A DNA stretch of 10,083 bases from contig BDDC01002361.1 of the NCBI GenBank assembly GCA_001662425.1, positions 1 to 10,083 on the forward strand. The letters run 5' to 3'. Below are positions 8,791 to 10,083 of the stretch, piece after piece. Below the pieces are notes generated by a model. It did not search any database. It saw nothing but the letters and a program-made list of their open reading frames with translations, and was not told where the DNA came from. Numbering within the stretch: position 1 is the stretch's first letter; each line of letters begins with the position of its first letter. The DNA is from Chlamydomonas sphaeroides (lineage: Eukaryota > Chlorophyta > Chlorophyceae > Chlamydomonadales > Chlamydomonadaceae). The translations under genes and the position numbers were made by a program.

Positions 8791-9301
8791 TTCTTATGTG
8801 CGCCGACATCGGCACTAGGTAGTGGCAGAGAAGGGTGGGGTGTTTGGGCACTGCCGTCTATGTGTCGTAGGTGTTCTTGTATGCTGGTGTGGCACGCGCT
8901 TACTGCTAGCTGTTGGGCTTGATGACAAGGCGGCGCGGTCAAGCGACCTAGGCTCTTGCAAGCCGCCGGCAAAGGCCGAGATCGAGCGTCCACACCGTGT
9001 CGCTGCCGCGCCGATGCGCCTTGCTCCCGCCGTCGACCGGACACTCGAGGTGCAGCGCCGTCACGCAGCGCAGGCACTGCATGCAGGCCCGCTCGCTCGC
9101 TGGCTTGCAGCAGCAGCCCAGCACGCAGCAACCATGCAGCATACCGCACGCCATTACCCAGCTCTGCGTCAGCATTCTTCCGACACCCAGCTCTGCCAGA
9201 TGCCGCCTTCACCACGCGGGGTGCCCACGCATGCGCCCGTGCGCGCTGCCCCAGCAGGCCTCCTCATGGCCTCCTCGCACACCCACACCGCCCCACCTAA
9301 T

Positions 9302-9306
9302 TGTAA
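9302..9306 (+). terminator. Candidate TGTAA polyadenylation signal of the SET gene
   Basis: TGTAA is the usual poly(A) signal in Chlamydomonas-type algae. This is the first plus-strand occurrence I find downstream of the SET stop codon, about 945 nt away. It implies a long 3' UTR, which is common in these algae. It is a pentamer match only, so chance is possible. Confidence 0.4.
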
Positions 9307-9411
9307 ACCCAAATCGCCTCGTGCTGTGACTTTCGGGCTCAGCGCCCGAGCTCAGCGAGCTGCCCTGGCCCCGGCCCACGGCCGCTCCTGCTCAGCTGGC
9401 GTCACAACACT

Positions 9412-9416
9412 TTACA
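9412..9416 (-). terminator. Candidate TGTAA polyadenylation signal of the Nudix gene
   Basis: On the minus strand TGTAA lies 30 nt beyond the Nudix stop codon (9449-9447). If used, the 3' UTR would be very short. Its position directly after a convergent gene end makes it plausible. Confidence 0.4.
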
Positions 9417-9446
9417 AGACCCTGTATGACATTGTACTTCAAGGTA

Positions 9447-9846
9447 TCAGCTGCAGTCGCCGGAGCGCAGCAGCGACACGAGCGTCAGGTACCCGGGCTG
9501 CTCGGGCGTAATGTAGCCGTGGCGGATCATGAAGTCCACGATGACCAGGCTGGGGGCAGAGGGGAGGGACGCCACAGCAAGTCAGCGCCCAGCGAGCGTA
9601 TAACAGGTGGTGCGTTGCTGGCATGCTGCCCAGCGCCCAGCAAGACATGCCAGCTGCCGCGTGCCACCGTGTCGCACTGCCCGCACCGCAGCGACTCGCC
9701 CGCCAGCCTCTCCCTCCTGGCCCTGGGCCTCCCCTGGTTCCCCGCGGACTCCCTCACCAGCAGTTGGTCTTGAACTCGGTGGTGGTGGCCACAATGGCCG
9801 CCACCTCCTCTACCGGCAGCAGCCGGAACTCGGACACCTCCCCGTC
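9447..9846 (-). CDS. Nudix hydrolase, NUDT20/24-like (DUF4743/thiamine-related), C-terminal part
   Basis: Two terminal exons are visible: 9846-9758 (89 nt) and 9549-9447 (103 nt including TGA). A GT-AG intron (9757-9550) separates them and splits a Cys codon TG|C. They encode the last 63 residues: DGEVSEFRLLPVEEVAAI, then TEFKTNCCLVIVDFMIRHG, then PGYLTLVSLLRSGDCS at the end. The DGEV.EF.L.P..EV pattern followed by FK.NC.LV..DF..RHG is typical of the C-terminal part of eukaryotic Nudix proteins related to thiamine pyrophosphokinase (yeast Tnr3 N-terminal region, Arabidopsis NUDT20/24). Family members hydrolyse damaged forms of thiamine diphosphate, and the plant ones are plastidic. The Nudix box itself lies upstream, beyond the window, so the catalytic residues cannot be checked. 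The acceptor at 9848-9847 (CCCCAG) opens the first visible exon in phase 0. No further exon is convincing between 9853 and 10083. Confidence 0.85.
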
Positions 9847-9984
9847 CTGGGGCCGCATGGCGAGCAGGGGGCGGCGGTCAACGTTGGCAGAGCGAATGTG
9901 CGAGGGGAAAGATGCACGAACAGTGAAAGGTCCCCAGCCGGGCCGCCCCCCTTGCCTATGGCACGCGGCACCTCGTAGCCTTGA

Positions 9985-10082
9985 CCCCTCCCTCCCTCCC
10001 TCCCTTTCTCTCCCTCCTTCCCCCTGCCCTTCCCCGCCTCATCGCCCCCTACCGACCCCCCCCCCCCCCCCCCCCCCCCCCC
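9985..10082. repeat. CCCT-rich low-complexity tract and 27-C homopolymer
   Basis: From 9985 to about 10025 the plus strand is a CCCT/CTTC pyrimidine tract. Positions 10056-10082 are an uninterrupted run of 27 C followed by a final G. On the Nudix coding strand this is a G-rich intron. Long C homopolymers are also typical of contig edges and sequencing uncertainty. Confidence 0.9.
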
Positions 10083-10083
10083 G

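Larger units (their letters stand above)
8358..9446. other. 3' flanks of two convergent genes
   Basis: This gene-free stretch lies between the SET stop codon (8355-8357) and the Nudix stop codon (9449-9447, minus). It holds a MITE-like inverted-repeat element (8448-8722), an 18-bp tandem duplication (8755-8790), a 14-bp direct repeat, and candidate poly(A) signals on each strand. Open frames here show no recognisable protein. Most of it would be the 3' UTR of the SET gene if the 9302 signal is used. Confidence 0.7.

Noticed and set aside
8822..9511. Plus-strand open frame of 229 codons in the intergenic region
   Set aside because: It crosses into the antisense of the Nudix last exon, has no recognisable domain, and its codon composition is unlike the neighbouring exons.
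9853..9985. Additional Nudix exon upstream on the minus strand (around the GGCTACGAG segment)
   Set aside because: No in-phase exon with both splice sites and Nudix-like residues could be built; treated as intron.

Overview
The window looks like nuclear DNA of a green alga, probably a core chlorophyte of the Chlamydomonas type. It is very GC-rich and codon third positions are almost all G or C. The genes are cut by many introns of roughly 100-900 bp with GTGAG/GTGCG donors and CAG acceptors. The predicted N-termini resemble algal chloroplast transit peptides, and the candidate poly(A) signals are of the TGTAA type. No bacterial operon structure, rRNA, tRNA or CRISPR array is visible. The species cannot be named from the sequence.

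Layout. (1) Minus strand, 4313 down to 72 and continuing off the left edge: an ABC1/UbiB-type atypical kinase (ABC1K) in ten visible exons, 488 residues, with every kinase signature motif intact; only the C-terminus is missing. (2) 4314-4586: a short intergenic region, about 273 bp start codon to start codon, between two divergent genes; probably a shared promoter. (3) Plus strand, 4587-8357: a four-exon gene for a predicted plastid protein of about 782 residues with a split, SMYD-like SET domain, a CxCxxC post-SET zinc motif, a helical C-terminal domain and a very acidic tail. Its first intron appears to use a GC donor and contains 2.6 copies of a 219-bp tandem repeat. (4) 8358-9446: 3' flanks of two convergent genes, with a MITE-like element of about 275 bp bounded by imperfect inverted repeats, a small tandem duplication, and candidate TGTAA signals on each strand. 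(5) Minus strand, from about 9846 down to 9447: the last two exons of a Nudix hydrolase of the plant NUDT20/24 (DUF4743, thiamine-pyrophosphokinase-related) type, continuing beyond the right edge. Both window edges are C-rich low-complexity DNA, including a run of 27 C.

All exon junctions below were chosen by hand. Reading phase is preserved at every junction and the joined ABC1K and Nudix proteins read through family motifs without gaps, so those models are strong. The SET gene is well supported from exon 2 onward; its start codon is open, and its first intron depends on accepting a GC-AG splice. The ABC1K and SET genes are probably nuclear genes for chloroplast proteins. A functional link between them is not shown, apart from the shared upstream region.
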